This document shows, one piece after another, positions 63,321-64,000 of a stretch of DNA of 64,000 bases (its first letter is position 1; the number at the start of each line of letters is the position of its first letter). The notes beneath the pieces were generated by a model, which saw nothing but the letters and a program-made list of their open reading frames with translations, was not told the DNA's origin and ran no database searches. Origin of the DNA: Candidatus Mediterraneibacter merdavium (GTDB lineage Bacteria; Bacillota; Clostridia; Lachnospirales; Lachnospiraceae); the NCBI GenBank assembly GCA_019118545.1, contig DWYT01000160.1, forward strand, positions 43,345-107,344, read 5' to 3'. Made by a program: the position numbers and the translations under genes.

Positions 63321-63619
63321 TATTCAGCCATTTAATTCACTAACGCTCCCTTGTTTAAACAGACGAAAACAAGGAACGATTACGAAGATCTATTCTGCGA
63401 TGAGGACGATGCCGGTCTGGTTCCGAGCTACAGAGATAAAGAAAACTAAAGGTTCTGAATCCGTCCGAAAAGCAGGACTTTCAGACATAGCCGGAACCTG
63501 TCAGTTTTTCTATCTTCTGTAGCGGAATCCCGGCAGTCCTTCACCCGCTCCGAATACGTTTTTAGCAATTAGATTTTGGGATTCTGCAAAATGAAGCTCC
63601 TCAGTTAAATGGCTGAATA
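63321..63619. repeat. Intergenic element bracketed by 15-bp inverted repeats
   Basis: TATTCAGCCATTTAA 63321-63335 / TTAAATGGCTGAATA 63605-63619; encloses dispersed-repeat copy B (63479-63557). Confidence 0.6.
63479..63557. repeat. Copy B of a dispersed repeat
   Basis: Matches 9133-9212 at about 90% by eye. Confidence 0.8.
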
Positions 63620-63708
63620 TCTGCCTCTATGCAGAGCTGTCTCAACCTCGCATCTTGATATTATAGCTGTTTGCCATTATACTTAAAAGAAATCAGGAGG
63701 AATGTCTA

Positions 63709-64000
63709 ATGGGAATAATGACAGTATATCACGGCGGATATATGCCGGTTGAACATCCTCAGATCCGTGTCGGAAGATACACAAAGGATTTTGGAGCAGG
63801 ATTTTATGGAACTATCATTAAAGAACAAGCACAAAGGTGGGCCAGACGGTACGACAGAAAGATTGTATCGATCTATGATGTACGTTTGAATTCTGACCTG
63901 AAGATAAAAGAATTTAAAGAGATGACAGATGAATGGCTGGACTTTATTATTGATTGCAGAAGCGGGAAAGAACATGATTATGATATCGTGATCGGTGCCA
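63709..64000 (+). CDS. DUF3990-like protein (truncated by window end)
   Basis: MGIMTVYHGGYMPVEHPQIRVGRYTKDFGAGFYGTIIKEQAQRWARRYDRKIVSIYDVRL...; AGGAGG RBS; no stop before the window end. Confidence 0.75.
   Translation, partial: MGIMTVYHGGYMPVEHPQIRVGRYTKDFGAGFYGTIIKEQAQRWARRYDRKIVSIYDVRLNSDLKIKEFKEMTDEWLDFIIDCRSGKEHDYDIVIGA

Noticed and set aside
1-64000. tRNA, rRNA, CRISPR arrays, prophage, intact IS
   Set aside because: No regularly spaced direct repeats, T-arm motifs in plausible cloverleafs, rRNA-like stretches or transposase/integrase ORFs were seen by eye; tRNAscan-SE and minced were not available.

Overview
The 64-kb window looks like a core-genome segment of a Gram-positive anaerobe, probably Lachnospiraceae/Clostridia (inferred from gene content and order). 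No rRNA, tRNA, CRISPR array, prophage or intact IS element was seen. Left to right: hexuronate/KDG catabolism (AraC regulator, kduI, an SDR dehydrogenase, IclR regulator, eda, kdgK); an HD hydrolase; an AGCS symporter; murE; a priA-def-fmt-yugP-rsmB-rlmN-prpC-prkC-rsgA-rpe-thiN cluster; a RelB/RelE-type TA pair; ychF; lgt; rpmG-secE-nusG-rplK-rplA-rplJ-rplL-rpoB-rpoC; a KdpDE-like two-component system with a 47-aa membrane ORF; prs-dnaI-dnaD; murC; glgC-glgD; spoVG; a CPA1-type antiporter; an RluA-family synthase; a TelA cluster; a T-box leader and proS; a heterodimeric ABC exporter with one frameshifted subunit; nifJ; and a DUF3990-like gene cut by the window end. I found no wholly new multi-gene system. 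The most interesting signals are mostly non-coding: twin L1-like mRNA leaders before rplK and rplA, a DnaA-box triplet upstream of dnaD-dnaI, a ~205-nt near-palindromic hairpin at 8650-8856, a dispersed repeat shared by 9133-9212 and 63479-63557, a perfect 15-bp hairpin inside the rsgA start region, promoters embedded in terminator-like inverted repeats, and a G_GGC_CCC frameshift site in an ABC transporter.
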